64,000 bases of DNA from Sinotaia quadrata (GCA_028829895.1 CM054179.1:98699375-98763374); one strand, 5' to 3'. Shown: positions 45,925 to 57,849, counted from the stretch's first letter. Numbers and translations: made by a program. The notes: a model not told the origin generated them from the letters alone.

Positions 45925-46056
45925 GAGCTCTATAAATGGAGTGAACACAAGGGCAAGACACTGTCGCCAATCGTCCGCCATATTGAAAATCCCGTTGCTT
46001 TGTAGCGTTTATGCTAACTATGCGTTTGGTCTTGACCGTTTTCAATATATGTCCAA
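45925..46056 (+). promoter_or_regulatory. promoter-like interspersed repeat, copy 2
   Basis: TATAAATGGAG (45931-45941), then ACACTGTCGCC about 25 bp downstream, then CCGCCATATTG (45975-45985, YY1-type on the minus strand). It aligns block by block with the complement of 16228-16357. TATA-to-start spacing is compatible with a Pol II start near 45960. An ATG with a splice donor follows at 46080-46118. Function is inferred. Confidence 0.4.
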
Positions 46057-46079
46057 CGACTCACTAGGCGTTCAAGTCG

Positions 46080-46112
46080 ATGCCTAGCAAGGTGGTTATT
46101 CCTGCGCTAACA
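46080..46112 (+). CDS. possible first coding exon after the promoter-like repeat
   Basis: An ATG in fair context (GTCGATGCC) opens 11 codons reading MPSKVVIPALT. It is followed directly by GTAAGTAT, a strong 5' splice donor. The location 120 bp past a putative start site is what a first exon would show. The peptide is too short to identify, no second exon was found, and the frame also continues open through the donor into a CT/CA repeat. Weak evidence. Confidence 0.14.
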
Positions 46113-46252
46113 GTAAGTATGGAGTTTAATCGAAAATTCGGAATGGAAACGAATACACGCCTCGTGCCAGTCTTAATTAAATATAAAGAGAAATCGCACG
46201 CGACACCTGACTTCCATTCCAAATGCAAAACACATGTTGATAATTTAGTACG

Positions 46253-46253
<1 letters not shown>

Positions 46254-46334
<81 letters not shown>
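46254..46334. repeat. (CT)n-(CA)n compound microsatellite
   Basis: CT run passes directly into a CA run. Confidence 0.98.
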
Positions 46335-46336
<2 letters not shown>

Positions 46337-46620
46337 ATTCTCCCGCTCTATTACAAACTGTCATAATTTACTGTTAAGTCATGCCTGAACTAATAAGAGA
46401 ATCGAACTTGCTGTGCTTTCCATTTCGCACAAGTACCCATCGTATGCGAGGCTTGGGGCAATGTACTTTATCAGTTCTATTTCTCAAACAATAGTTTTAT
46501 AGCTTTGTTAAGTGGTTTTTTTAAATCTATTTCTTAATCATCACTTTTAGCAATTTCCACGAAACCGTAGAAGGTAAGCAGCAAAAATTAGTCCCATCAA
46601 TCATAGCGTTGTGTTGACTT
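46335..46620. other. unassigned sequence
   Basis: Nothing recognised. Confidence 0.4.
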
Positions 46621-46622
46621 TT

Positions 46623-46705
46623 GGTTCTGGCGCTCAGAAAATCAGTTAACTGCTTCGTACGTACGCGTCCCCCTTGAGCATGGCTTTCGATTCCGGGAAG
46701 GGGTT
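46623..46705 (+). mobile_element. tRNA-derived SINE head
   Basis: TCTGGCGCTCAGAAAATCAG (box A context) and GAGCATGGCTTTCGATTCCGGG (box B) are in the correct order. The spacing is long because of a TACGTACGCGTCCCCC insert. No flanking duplication identified. Confidence 0.5.
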
Positions 46706-46864
46706 AGAAGACTTCCACTTTTCCCTAATTCTGATGGCGTGCACAATTCCTTTCATTTCTGCTTTTCGTAATGTTCTCTCCCCTTGGCTGGGGCTCTCAG
46801 ACACACTTTGGATAGATTTGCTCGTCTACTGGGTCAATATTTAAGTAAACAAAATTATGTCCCA

Positions 46865-46885
46865 CACACACACACACACACACAC
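46865..46885. repeat. (CA)n microsatellite
   Basis: Short pure CA run. Confidence 0.95.
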
Positions 46886-47056
46886 ATACCTTATATTTTT
46901 ATTTCTGTTTTTGTTCTTTTATTTTTATTTTTTTACAGAATTGGAAGACATCAATATTAAAAAAGATACCCATATCAAGTAGTTTATTGCCAATTAAGAA
47001 AGATTTCTTTGGGTATGTCCGTGTCTTCATCCGTGCAGCACTTTTTGTATGTTTGT

Positions 47057-47332
47057 TCATATGGGTGGGGTATTTTTAAGTTGTCGTTCGTTAGCTTTAC
47101 AGATGTAAGTCTTGATTGTTCTATGTTTAAAGTTCTTGTATTTTAATGAACCTTTTTTCCAATTCACTGTGCGACTGCAATTGTGCTTGCTTTCTTCACA
47201 GCTCCGGAATACAAGTCTGTAAGGCAGTACGCTGTGGTAGTCTTTGGGTGCTGGTTGAGGCAGAGTTCCAGTGGTGGGAGGGAGAGGGTTTCGGGTTTCT
47301 GTCCTAATGTTGGGCGTAAATGTTCTGCTCAT
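47057..47332 (-). CDS. uncharacterised 91-codon open frame
   Basis: Starts at an ATG, is not low complexity, and is rich in Arg, Lys, Pro and Thr with three Cys (motifs RLVFRSCEESKHNCSRTVNW and IKTYICKANERQ). I recognise no family, and no promoter, splice site or neighbour supports it. The complementary strand is also partly open. More likely chance than gene. Confidence 0.12.
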   Translation of the reverse strand: MSRTFTPNIRTETRNPLPPTTGTLPQPAPKDYHSVLPYRLVFRSCEESKHNCSRTVNWKKGSLKYKNFKHRTIKTYICKANERQLKNTPPI

Positions 47333-47356
47333 TGCTGTGAGTCATACTTATGTGTC

Positions 47357-47358
<2 letters not shown>

Positions 47359-47427
<69 letters not shown>
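47359..47427. repeat. (TG)n microsatellite
   Basis: Pure TG run of about 34 units. Confidence 0.98.
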
Positions 47428-47429
<2 letters not shown>

Positions 47430-49058
47430 ATAGTTAAATATATTGCATGTGTGAGCTTTTAGTGTTTGTTTATGATTTATATGTGTTCAAGTGACTATGA
47501 ATTTTGCTCGCTGAATAATCATGACGTTAACACAATTACAATTATATCTATGACTTTTTTAAAAATGTGTTTCCCCAGATTTTTGCAAGTGTATATCTAT
47601 GACTTGTATGTGTGCTTGTGTTGTGTGCCTCTTTGTATGTTTATATAAAATATGTGTCAGAGTATGTCCAAGATCTTCATTGGTTGCATGGCTGTGATAT
47701 GGTGTCTGCCATAAAAAGCCACCCTGAATATAATCAAGAGGTTAGGAAAGGTTAACAGTAGTTATGTTAGCCTGTCTGAGCCTGGAAAGAGTTAACTGCC
47801 ACAAAACATAGACCAAGTGAGAAAGGCAATAAACACACACTACACGTGGAGAACGAAAACAAACAGATTTATGGCTACATCCTTTTAGAAGAGTAAAGAA
47901 GATAACTATCTATTCCACCCTAAACACTGTATGTCTATGACTTTTGAGCATACCTCGTGCTTCCCCCTCTTAATCTGTTAATCTCTACACTGAAGCCCTG
48001 TATTTTTGTACGTGCATTTCTCAAATGTGCAACAAAAATGCATAACTCTATTTCTTAATTTTAAAAGTTATAGTTATTTTTGTACAGTTCCAGTTTGTTC
48101 GATTCCCTGATGGCTTATTTATTGCTTGACTCGTTCGTTATTTCTTGCATAATTTTCCGGTGTCTTATGTTATTTTTTCTCTTTTATTATTATTTTTTAA
48201 TGTTGTCATTATTTTTATTTGATTTATTTGCTTGCTTACTCGTTTGGTTGCTTATTTATAACAGTTTGCTATTTTTAAATACATGATTGTATTTTGTAAT
48301 TTCTTTATTGTGTGTGTTTGTTCGATCGTGTGTTTCTATAACAGATTAATTGAACAAACATATTGATTGCCAATCTAATCTCTGTTAATATGATCGATCT
48401 GAATGCTTGTTTGATATATCAAAGGCGACAAAGGCCTTTGAACACGATGTCAAGGCTATCATTGAAATGTCAAGGCTGCTTGCTAGTAGAAATGGAGAAC
48501 CATGGATTTGATTACTTCGCTAGAATGAACTACGTCCTTTCACAGTCATTTTGGCTATCACCCGATCGATCAATCGTTGGAATCATTGATTTTATGGCAT
48601 CTGTGAAACTCGAGAGTGGAACGTTCAGTCTCAGAGGACTTTGGCAATCAACGAGGTTGACGGAGACTGACGGATGGATGGGTGGATGGGTGGATGGATA
48701 GTTGGTATTAAGGACAGTCGATGGAAAGAACATAAGTGTGCATTATGAAGGATGGGGTTGGGGAAAAGGTAATGAAAAAGAGTTACGGGGACTTAAGTAA
48801 GAGCTTTTGTTTGTTTTCCTAAGTTTACTAACACATTGAATGCAATGTTATTTTCACAATGGTAATTGTGGTTGTGTAAATTACTTATTTATTATGTTTT
48901 TATGTGTAAACTGCATTAAAGCAGCCAACCATAAAGTGGGTCGCTGTTAAATAAATAAACTAACCAGTAGTAGGAGAAGAGAGGAAAGGAAGAAAGCAAG
49001 AAGGAAAACTAAATGACCGAACAGAGAATAGACGAATGTCTGATGGTAGCTGGAACGT
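47428..49058. other. unassigned sequence with short GGAT tract
   Basis: GGATGGATGGGTGGATGGGT tract at about 48672-48702. The 112-codon plus-strand frame (48363-48701) that ends in it has no domain I recognise. T-rich at 48040-48340. Confidence 0.4.
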
Positions 49059-49059
49059 G

Positions 49060-49225
49060 TGCATGGAATGGTTGTAGTCGGACTAACTGAGACATGTGCA
49101 ATGGTTGGAATAGAGGTCGGACTAGCTGAGACTTGTGCATGGGTGGGAATAGAGGTTGGACTAACTGAGACTTGTGCATGGGCTGGAATAGAGGTTGGAC
49201 TAGCTGAGACTTGGGCGTGGGTTGT
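49060..49225. repeat. 39 bp minisatellite, 4 copies
   Basis: GACTAACTGAGACTTGTGCA starts at 49081, 49120, 49159 and 49198. A period divisible by three keeps frames open on both strands. Confidence 0.95.
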
Positions 49226-49572
49226 GACAAATATTTCCAACCCTTTCCTTTATGTGTCACTTCTTTCCATATACTTTTACTTATGACATAATTTTGTGAT
49301 AAAAATTGTAGAGCACCTTATTCATATTAGTGATATTTATGCAGTAAGATTTTAAAAGTGGACGCCATGCACTGGACATTAAGCAAACACGAAATGGGGA
49401 AAATCACAACAGTTCATTCCAAACGGATAACTAGAGATTGCCTGAAGTAATATTATAACTCGAACTGTTAATATAGATTTATCTTGTTTTATTCCATGTA
49501 TTTGTTGCCTATGTCATTATTTGTACTCGATCGATGTCGAATTGCTGTGTATTCTATGGTGTTTATTTACAA
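49226..49572. other. AT-rich unassigned sequence
   Basis: Nothing recognised. Confidence 0.4.
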
Positions 49573-49731
49573 TGCTGGGGATTGTATTTGAAAGGGTATG
49601 GGAGGTTACTCTTTCAGTCCGTTTCCTGAAAATTGACAGATGTGTATTTATCACTGACGGGGAGAGATGATAATATTCTCATCATTAAAGAGACTCTCTC
49701 ATCATTTAAAATAACCTGTCGGAGGTTGGAC
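49573..49731 (+). mobile_element. 160 bp interspersed repeat, copy 1
   Basis: Aligns with the complement of 60366-60527 at about 75-80 percent. Shared blocks include GGTTACTCTTTCAGTCCGTT and GATAATATTCTCA. Non-coding, with no Pol III boxes. Homology ends at TAACCTGTCG and a 23 bp minisatellite begins within a few bases. Confidence 0.7.
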
Positions 49732-49735
49732 TAGA

Positions 49736-49895
49736 AATTGGACTAGGTGGATAAGAGTGGTTGGGCTAGGTGGATTAGAGTGGTTGGACTAGATGGATTA
49801 GAGTAGTTGGACTAGCTGGATTAGAGTAGTTGGACTAGATGGATTAGAGTAGTTGGACTAGATGGATTAGAGTAGTTAGACTAGCTGGGACAGAT
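49736..49895. repeat. 23 bp minisatellite, about 7 copies
   Basis: GTTGGACTAGATGGATTAGA plus GTA; starts at 49806 and 49829. Confidence 0.93.
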
Positions 49896-50290
49896 ACATG
49901 GAGTGAAATAGTATTCGAACTATCTGGGACTTATTCATGGAATGAATAACAAGCAGTTAGACTATCTGGAACTTATACATGGAATAAATAACAGTTAGAC
50001 TAGCTGGGACGTTTGCATGGAATGAATAACAGACTAGCTGAGACTTATGCATGGAATGAATAACAGACTAGCTGGGACTTATGCATGGAATGAATAACAG
50101 ACTAGCTGGGACTTATGCATGGAATTAATAACAGACTAGCTGGGACTTATGCATTGGAATGAATAACAGACTAGCTGGGATGTATGCATGGAATGAATAA
50201 CAGTTAGACTAGCTGGGACTTATACTTGGACTAGAAAGTAGTCGGACTAGCTGGGACTTATACGTTCATTAGAAAGCAGTCGGACTAATG
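49896..50290. repeat. 34 bp minisatellite, about 9 copies
   Basis: GCATGGAATGAATAACAGAC plus TAGCTGGGACTTAT; starts at 50049 and 50083. It shares GACTAGCTGG with the 23 bp array before it, so it may have evolved from it. Confidence 0.92.
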
Positions 50291-50869
50291 CACGAACGAA
50301 CAGAAAGAAGCCATAGTACCGACCAAAGCACTTATATTGCTTTCACACGTTGAGCCCATCGAAGCGTTAAGATTACTGGTCGGCCTAAAACTTTTTGAAG
50401 CGCACGAGAGTAAAATTAATTCAGTTAGGTCAAAGAAGGAAGGGTCTGGAAAAGGGTAGGTGGGCTTAGTGACTAGACCTTACTGGTGACGTCGAGTCTG
50501 TCGTCACTATACTTTATATAATAGTTCATAATTATATAGGTCGCTTTCTTCAATACTTAGAAGTGGGAAGGTTGTAAATCTCTGTTGTGTTTATCTTTCG
50601 GTCTATAGGTGGACGTCTGCCATTTGCTAATTCTGAGTGTTGGCTTTGTCATTGTGTATTCGAAAACGTGCAAAATGTTCCTTAAGGGTTGGTAAGGCCA
50701 ATTTATATTCGTAATCTACAACATGCAGGGGTTTTTTAAGCTAGTTTATCAGCTTTTTAATTACCTAATTTATTAATATTATTCATATTATTTCAGTCTT
50801 GTTATCTATTTCATTTAGTTTTGTAATTTGGTTTAATGTCAGATAGCTTATGTCTGGTCTTTCCCAACT
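50291..50869. other. unassigned sequence
   Basis: No gene or repeat recognised. Confidence 0.4.
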
Positions 50870-50958
50870 ATGATTTGGGAGTGCAGCTACTACCGAGGAT
50901 GAGTCAGTGACTATAATTTGGGAGTGCAGCTACTACCGAGGATGAGTTAGTGACTATG
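50870..50958. repeat. 43 bp tandem duplication
   Basis: TTTGGGAGTGCAGCTACTAC at 50874 and 50917, nearly identical. Confidence 0.95.
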
Positions 50959-52479
50959 AGACGTTTACTATAATCTGGTTTGTTGCTTGTTTGTTGTTTT
51001 TTTTTATATCGCCTTGGCTTAGGCCATAAGTGATACCAGTCAGAATAGCTGTTGTTGCAGACGTGAATATTGAAACGTTATCCTTCACTTTTGCGAGGCT
51101 TTTGTCTAAATTATTAATCACGTCTACCCCTATCCAAGTCTTGCCATGCAACAAATCATGTAAACAGTCTATTTAAAATCTTTTTGTTTAGTCAGTATAT
51201 TTACCACCTATGAGTTCGAAAAATACACGTTGATCAATTCTGGGAAATGATCTGCTTTAAATTAAAACACTGTGTTCGAAAACAGCACACGCAGATGATA
51301 AGTTTGTTTTTGTACGTCGTAAACGCCATATTTAAACCTACGTCACAGATCTAACCGCATGGAATTAAATTTAGATCTTGGAGGTACATTTCACGTGGAG
51401 GAGGGTGGGGTGGGGGCTTAAGTACAGAACGAAGTAATGGTTTCTTCTCTATGTCAATCTCCACGGTAACTTGCATCAGACCTTTAAATTTCACCTTTAA
51501 ATTTCACTGATGCTTACCTATTCGTGCACTGAAGTATAAAGTCAGAACAACTTTCATGACATTATAGGAAAGTAGAAAACGACTTTCTTGTGTGCGGTCG
51601 TATTGTAGGCCTTTACAAATGATCCGGAATTAACTTTCTATTATCCACAGTAGCTTGGAAATATGTAACAGCAACAAACAAACAAAATATTGTTTTGTTG
51701 TTTTTTTAAATGCCGTTATGCCGCGCGCATAACTGAACCCAGTTAGTGTAGGTCTGTAGGACATTCTTGCTGTCAGGAGGGCAATTCGTAACAAGAAATA
51801 TTCAAACAGACCTAGCTCCGGGCTCTGTTTACGGAAAACATCCCAAACGAACTTGGAGTATTTGCATTACGCCGTTACGGTTGCTATAAATCTGTCAACT
51901 GACAGCAGGTCTCCTAACAAGAATTGTTTTGTTTCAATCGTGCGCGTGCTCTCAGAGATAACCACAGGCCAGACGAGGAGCAGCAAGACGTCATTAAGAG
52001 AATCGTGGGTTGAGTCAGAAGAAATGTTACTGTCGTTAAGTAGTTTTAGATAATAAAGAATTGTCAGTTAATTGGAGAGGGGAGGGGATCCAAAAATTGT
52101 CTTCAAAGTTACCTAAGGGCTATATATTTTTACTTACCCCGCAGTGAATGTTAGAAGGAGAGGTAGACGAATTTCTTTTTTATAATAGTTGTGACCTTTT
52201 CACACCACTTGAATGGTCGATTATATAACTAGATCTAGACGTTATTCAGCGTCATTGGTTCATCATCCACGTCATTTTCCAGTTACATCGTCGAGCATTA
52301 TTTGTGCAACTCCCGGTAGAGTTCATCAAATAGCATTGTTTTTCCAAAACTTGTTCATGATATTTAGTCCTCAAACAGAGAGCGACTGAGGTTATAGCGG
52401 TGTCACTCACTCCCCAACAGTGTTTCTTAACCATTCGTATTTCTCCACTGCCCATTAAGGGTTTCCCAACCAAAGTTTT
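50959..52479. other. unassigned sequence
   Basis: CpG-bearing stretches at 51718-51740 and 51930-51990. Short frames on both strands without domains. TTTAAATTTCACC is duplicated at about 51483 and 51496. Confidence 0.4.
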
Positions 52480-53199
52480 TCACCACCCAGTAATGTCTAT
52501 CAACCATTCAAATATATTCATTTAAACAATCCATGTCAAAAATACAGATTTGTTCATCACCCTTTAATGTTTATCAACTAATCAAATTTGGTCACTACCC
52601 ATTAATGTCTATCAGCCAATCTAATATGGTCACTAACCATTAATGTATATCAAATCAAATTTGTTCATATAAACACTATGTCTTTTAGCATTTCAGATTT
52701 GTTCACCACCCATTAATGTCTATAAACCAATCAAATTTGTTCACTACCCATTAATGTCTATCAATCAACCAAATGTGTTCATTAAACGCTCCATGCATGT
52801 TAACAATTACGATTTTGACACCACCCATTAATGTTTATTAATTGTAAATTTGTTGAACACCCATTAACGTCTATCAGCCAATACATTTGCTCACCACCCA
52901 TCAATGTATATCAACCAATAAACAATCTATGTCTGTTAACAATTAAGATTTGTTCACCACCCATTAATGTCGATCAACCATTCAAATTTGCCCACCATCC
53001 ATTAATGTCTATCAACCAATAAATTTGTTCACACCCATTAAATGTCTATCAAGCAATCAAATTTATTCAGCACCACTCAGCGTTTGCTCGGCACACGTCA
53101 CTATTTGCATCTTACGTTTATGTTTTATCATGCAAAAATACTTATCTGTCATCCATCATAACAATTCAGTTCCTGCTCGTCACCCATCAGCGCATACTC
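52480..53199. repeat. degenerate CCCATTAATGTCTATCAACCAATC array
   Basis: CCATTAATGT(C/T)TATCAA recurs about twelve times with spacing 38-60 bp between 52490 and 53065, fading after that. Confidence 0.82.
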
Positions 53200-53560
53200 A
53201 ATTGTCATTAGTTTTATTTACTACCCATGAATGTTTATCTATTATCCATCAATGCTTGTCTGTTACCCATCAATGTTTATCTATTACCCATCAATGCTTG
53301 TCTGCTATCCATCAATATTTATCTGTTACCCATCAATGCTTGTCTGTTACCCATCAATGTTTATCTATTACCTATCAATGCTTGTCTGTTACCCATCAAT
53401 GTTTATCTATTATCTATCAATGCTTGTCTATTACCCGCCAATATTCGTCCATTACCCGTCAATGTTCCACTGTTACCAATCAAGGTTATCTAGTACCCGC
53501 CAGTGTTCGTCTGATACTCATCAAGGTTTGTCTGTTACCAGTCAAAGTTCGTCTGTTACA
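53200..53560. repeat. 21 bp minisatellite, about 14 copies
   Basis: ACCCATCAATGCTTGTCTGTT and ACCCATCAATGTTTATCTATT alternate every 21 bp, giving a higher-order 42 bp unit. It shares CCATCAATGT.TATC with the preceding array. Frames stay open because 21 is divisible by three; the 219-codon frame here is not a gene. Confidence 0.93.
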
Positions 53561-53914
53561 ATCAAGGCCTGTCTTAGAGCTGCCAGTGCTTCTTCACCAC
53601 CAGCAGCGTTTGTTAAGAGTTCCTGCAATAATGGGGTCGGCGGATGTGACGCATGTCCTATATCCGGATAGATGCATTGTTTGATTTAGGTCAGTGTTTC
53701 CAAACAACGCAGAGCGAAACAGTACACAGTGTGAATTTTGTTAGCATTCGGTTGCTGATGCTGTCTGAAGTGCTTATTTCTGACACATGTAAATGCATTT
53801 TCAATGAACATGTGTTTTGCATTTCCAGTAAATGAAACACTTTTCTCGTGACACGTGTTGGTACGTCGGATGTTTTCTTACGTACGTCGAGAATTTTCAC
53901 ACATTAATATTAAT
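53561..53914. other. unassigned sequence
   Basis: Nothing recognised. Confidence 0.4.
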
Positions 53915-54130
53915 GTATCTGTCTATTGTCGCGCATTATTACTAATGCATCAATTGCTGACATACATTATTACTAATGTATCAATTATATTAATGTATCA
54001 ATTGTTGATGCATATGTATCAATTAGTACTAATGTATCAATTGTTGATGCATATGTATCAATTATATTAATGTATCAATTGTTGACACACATTAGTGCTA
54101 ATGTATCAATTGTTGACACGCGTTAGTGCT
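53915..54130. repeat. degenerate TAATGTATCAATTGTTGA array
   Basis: ACTAATGTATCAATTGTTGA with CATTATT or GCATATGTATCA spacers, about eight copies of 18-36 bp. Confidence 0.9.
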
Positions 54131-54287
54131 AGCTAATATATCAGTTATCTCCACCTCCATATTATTCAGTTTTATTATTCTTTCTTTATGAACACGCACT
54201 TGATATATTATTTTTTTTAACCCTAATTACATCTTTTTAAAAAAAGTTCTTTATCAGTGTTAGCTGTCAGCCACAACATATATGACA

Positions 54288-54445
54288 AAACATATATTGT
54301 CATCATGTTACTTCTCTCTCACGTTAGTAACTTTTGGTCCCTCTGAAGTTCGTTTTTGGTCTGTTACATATATTGTCATCATTTTACTTCTCTCTCACGT
54401 TAGTAACTTTTGGTCCCTCTGAAGTTCGTTTTGGTCTGTTACATG
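54288..54445. repeat. 76 bp tandem duplication
   Basis: CATATATTGTCATCATGTTA starts at 54291 and 54367, nearly identical through GGTCTGTTACAT. Confidence 0.96.
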
Positions 54446-55445
54446 ACGGAAATTTAGAATTGTTGCTGATTCGCTCGAATATTCTTTTTCCCCGCTGAGC
54501 AAACTAGCTCGTAAGGATATTTTTTTTTTAAAGAAACTAAATCGGTTTAGTGGCGCTGGGATGGAAAATAAAATAAAGTTCATTTCATTCATTAACAATG
54601 TAATGGTAAAAGTCGTGGCGAGATTGCTTGCTGAACACTTTTTTTAAGTGGTCACTTTAAAAGAAGCTTATAATTCCTCACGTCAGCTTTGAAGTCTTGA
54701 AGTAAGTCTCTTTATTTATTCTGCCTGCTTTTTTTTTTTCATTTTAAAGCTCTGTATTAATTCTGTGAAAGTTGTACAGTTCTAGAGCCGTGCCGTTCTC
54801 GCCTCACGCACTTTGCCACATCAAAGACGTCCCGCGAAAACGAGCTCAAATTTAGATGAAGCCCTGCAGGTGGATGCAGTCTGGGCAGTTATTCCAGCTG
54901 TTTCTAATCGACCTTTTACGTCAGAGTGAAATAAACAACTGCTGAATCTTTTTTAGATCAAGTTATACTGACATCAGCATCCACATTGCTCAACGCAAAA
55001 CTGTTGTTTTGTGTTAGTACTATTTTAAACGCTTAATCGTTTATCATTTATTTTCGACTCAGTTAAATTTAGCTGATGACAGCGATTCTTGGAGCGGACA
55101 TGGCCCTCCCCCACCACCCTGGAGGTAAACCACGACTCAGTATAAAATCTCGCTCGCTCTCTCTCTCCCTCGGCGTCTGTCCTCTGTCTCTCTCTCTCTT
55201 TAACTCTGCATCTGTCTCTGTCTTCTTCTTCCCGGATTGTGAATCATATTAATAATCCATGTGATATAGGCAAGTGGGCGGAATCTGACCCATATTTCAG
55301 TCTTCGGTGTTCGGGGGGGGGGAGGGGGGCTCTCTGATCTTCTCATCTTACATGATATGTGGGTATGTGGGTAGAGGAGGCATCTTACGGGCCGAGGACA
55401 GACTCTTAATATATAAAGAATCAGACACTATTGAACTAATGCTTC

Positions 55446-55452
<7 letters not shown>
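54446..55452. other. unassigned sequence with CT-rich patch
   Basis: TCGCTCGCTCTCTCTCTCCC text at 55150-55230 and a G run at 55313-55328. No gene recognised. Confidence 0.4.
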
Positions 55453-55508
<56 letters not shown>

Positions 55509-55565
55509 ACACACGCACACACATACACACACTTTCACACATATATACACACATACAAACACACT
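55453..55565. repeat. (CA)n microsatellite
   Basis: Pure CA to about 55504, then degenerate CA text. The 170-codon frame across it is an artefact in its first half. Confidence 0.95.
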
Positions 55566-55924
55566 CAGAGGCAACCCTACGTCTCATGTGTAATCCAGGT
55601 GATTACTTGAACATTCTGGATAACAAGACCAAGACGAGTTCAGAGGTCACAGCATTCAGACACGCATTTAAATGCGGACTATTTTGTCTTCCTAAGAGGA
55701 TGCTTTTTGAAGACGTGATTTTAATAGCTGGTGAGGATTTTAGGGGACTCGTGAGCACTCACGTACCTAACAGCTATGACGCAATTGGTGTACAAGTACT
55801 AGATTTCTATAACTTTTAAGGCGACCCCATTGACGTTATTATTTGACCCGGGGTAGGATCGAGTGTGCGGGAGCTTTTAAAAAATACAGCCAAACGTCAA
55901 AATCAATGATATTTGGTATTTTCG
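55566..55924. other. unassigned sequence
   Basis: The downstream part of that frame (about 85 codons to a TAA at 55819) is of varied composition, but I recognise no family and no splice acceptor of good quality. Confidence 0.3.
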
Positions 55925-56165
55925 GTTACTTTCAGTGACTTTACGTGAGTATCAGTGACTTCATGTAACTTTCAGTGACTTCACGTGACAGTCAGTGACT
56001 TTACGTGACTGTCAGTGACTTCATGTGACTTTCAGTGGCTTCATGTGACTGTCAGTGACTTCATGTGACTGTCAGTGGCTTCGTGTGACTGTCAGTAAAT
56101 TCTCTTGACTTCCAGCGATCTCATCTGACTTCTAATTTTTTCATCTAACTTTCAGTGACATTTAA
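55925..56165. repeat. 20 bp minisatellite, about 12 copies
   Basis: TCAGTGACTTCATGTGACTG and close variants (TTTACGTGACT). Units hold AGTGACT/ACGTGACT half-repeats of about 10 bp. Confidence 0.93.
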
Positions 56166-57020
56166 AAAAAAAAAAAAACTTCGCTTTTTAAAGTCTCCAT
56201 CTAACCGTTCTAACGATTTAAAGAAAAGGTTAGCAGGGTGCTTTTACGTTAAAAGAAAAAAACCAAGAACCACTTAATTTTTAAGTCTTTGAAAGCTTTA
56301 TCATAATTACACTCAGTGCAAGGATAAAAAGAGAACAGATGTGAAATAAAATAAAATTAAAATAAAACCACTTAAGGTTGTGGCTACAATGTACTTGCAC
56401 GGTAAGATCTCTGTGCCCATTGAAACAGAATCGCGCGAGTATTGAGAAATAGCTACAAGTCGTAAAAGTTGTTTCCCCTTTATTACTCTTGAAGAATTAA
56501 GCTAGGTCGCTTTCAGTCCCGATTTTATTCGCACGCAAGACATTCCTGTGGAAAAAATATTGAAAGTAGATAGTTTTCCTTTTAGTTTTTTATGGTTTGT
56601 TCAAGCACTGCAATTCGTCAACACCTTACATACACCTCTGCTGCCATTTCGTATCCAGAACGCGAAAGTTTAATCCCGTTACACAGCATTTACAGGGCCC
56701 GAGCTTCACGTGCAATGTTCATGCCCCTCAACACTTCTTCCCACTGCCGCGTGCGGCCACAGTAGTAAAATAACTGGTTTTCTCATCTTCACTTTATTAT
56801 TTCTGAGTTTGTAGTTTCAGATCTGCGTCTGCATGAATTAAATGTTTGTTTCTAAACTAAAATATCCGTCAGTAATTGTCCCCCCTTAATGTAGTGTATA
56901 ACTACATTATTATACCAGTTTCGTTCCAGGCAAATAGTTCACCGAGCCAGATTTGGCAGGCATGAAAGAAAACCGTTTGAGCAGCTCGGATTGAGCAGCT
57001 GTTTGACGAAATTCTGGAGT

Positions 57021-57026
<6 letters not shown>
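56166..57026. other. unassigned sequence
   Basis: A run at 56164-56177. No gene or repeat recognised. Confidence 0.4.

Positions 57027-57099
<73 letters not shown>
57027..57099. repeat. (TG)n microsatellite
   Basis: Pure TG run of about 36 units. Confidence 0.98.
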
Positions 57100-57100
<1 letters not shown>

Positions 57101-57849
57101 ACCAGATTTACAAACACTAATTACAACGGTGAAAACGTTTTGAGTGGACCATCTATAGATATTTTGATATCTGCGTAGATAATTTACTTTTGAAATTGTT
57201 TCAGACATAAAACTCATTCAATGACTCCTTCTTACACTCTATGACTCAGTAATTTCAATATAAAACAAGTTCTAATTATGACCAGTAATTAGGGCTGGTA
57301 ACGATTATTTTTTTTAATAGATGACTTTTTGAAAAATAACAATTAATTAATTGTTAATTTTAGTTAAGTAGGAAATTTCCATATCCCACCAAACATTCTA
57401 AATAAGTAATAAATGACAAGTTCAGACTTTCAAACGGCAATGATTAGAAATGTTATTCATCATCTCCTTTCATCTAGTCCCTCATGCAAACGAGCATGTT
57501 CACATTATGTGGTTCAAGTGAACAACGTGTTTTGCTTACAATGTAAACGCTGAACTGAACAATCTCTCACGTGGCACCAAAGTTGTCGGTATACCTTGAA
57601 CAGTCTTTGCCAGCGATGCCAGTCTAAGAAACTGGTGATCATTCATCGTCCACCACAGCAGTGGATCTTTTCATGGATCTTTTCATGGATGCTGCAATCC
57701 ACTTTGCCAGATAACTGTTGATAGCGTGTTGTAACTGAGAACTCACTAGCCACTCACATGGCGGGAAAAAATTATTAACTTGACCTTGTGTTATAGCTAA
57801 TTTTTGCCGACGACGTCCTATTGGACGATGCTTTGTCCAGTACTTTTTT
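57100..57849. other. unassigned sequence
   Basis: TGGATCTTTTCA is duplicated at 57661 and 57675. Nothing else recognised. Confidence 0.4.

Noticed and set aside
48363..48701. 112-codon plus-strand frame of mixed composition
   Set aside because: No recognisable domain; the C-terminal end is a GGAT simple repeat; no promoter or splice support.
53025..53684. 219-codon plus-strand frame, the longest in the window
   Set aside because: Driven by the 21 bp array, whose period is divisible by three; no domain in the short unique ends.
55307..55819. 170-codon plus-strand frame
   Set aside because: Crosses a CA microsatellite. The unique last 85 codons have no recognised family or good splice acceptor.
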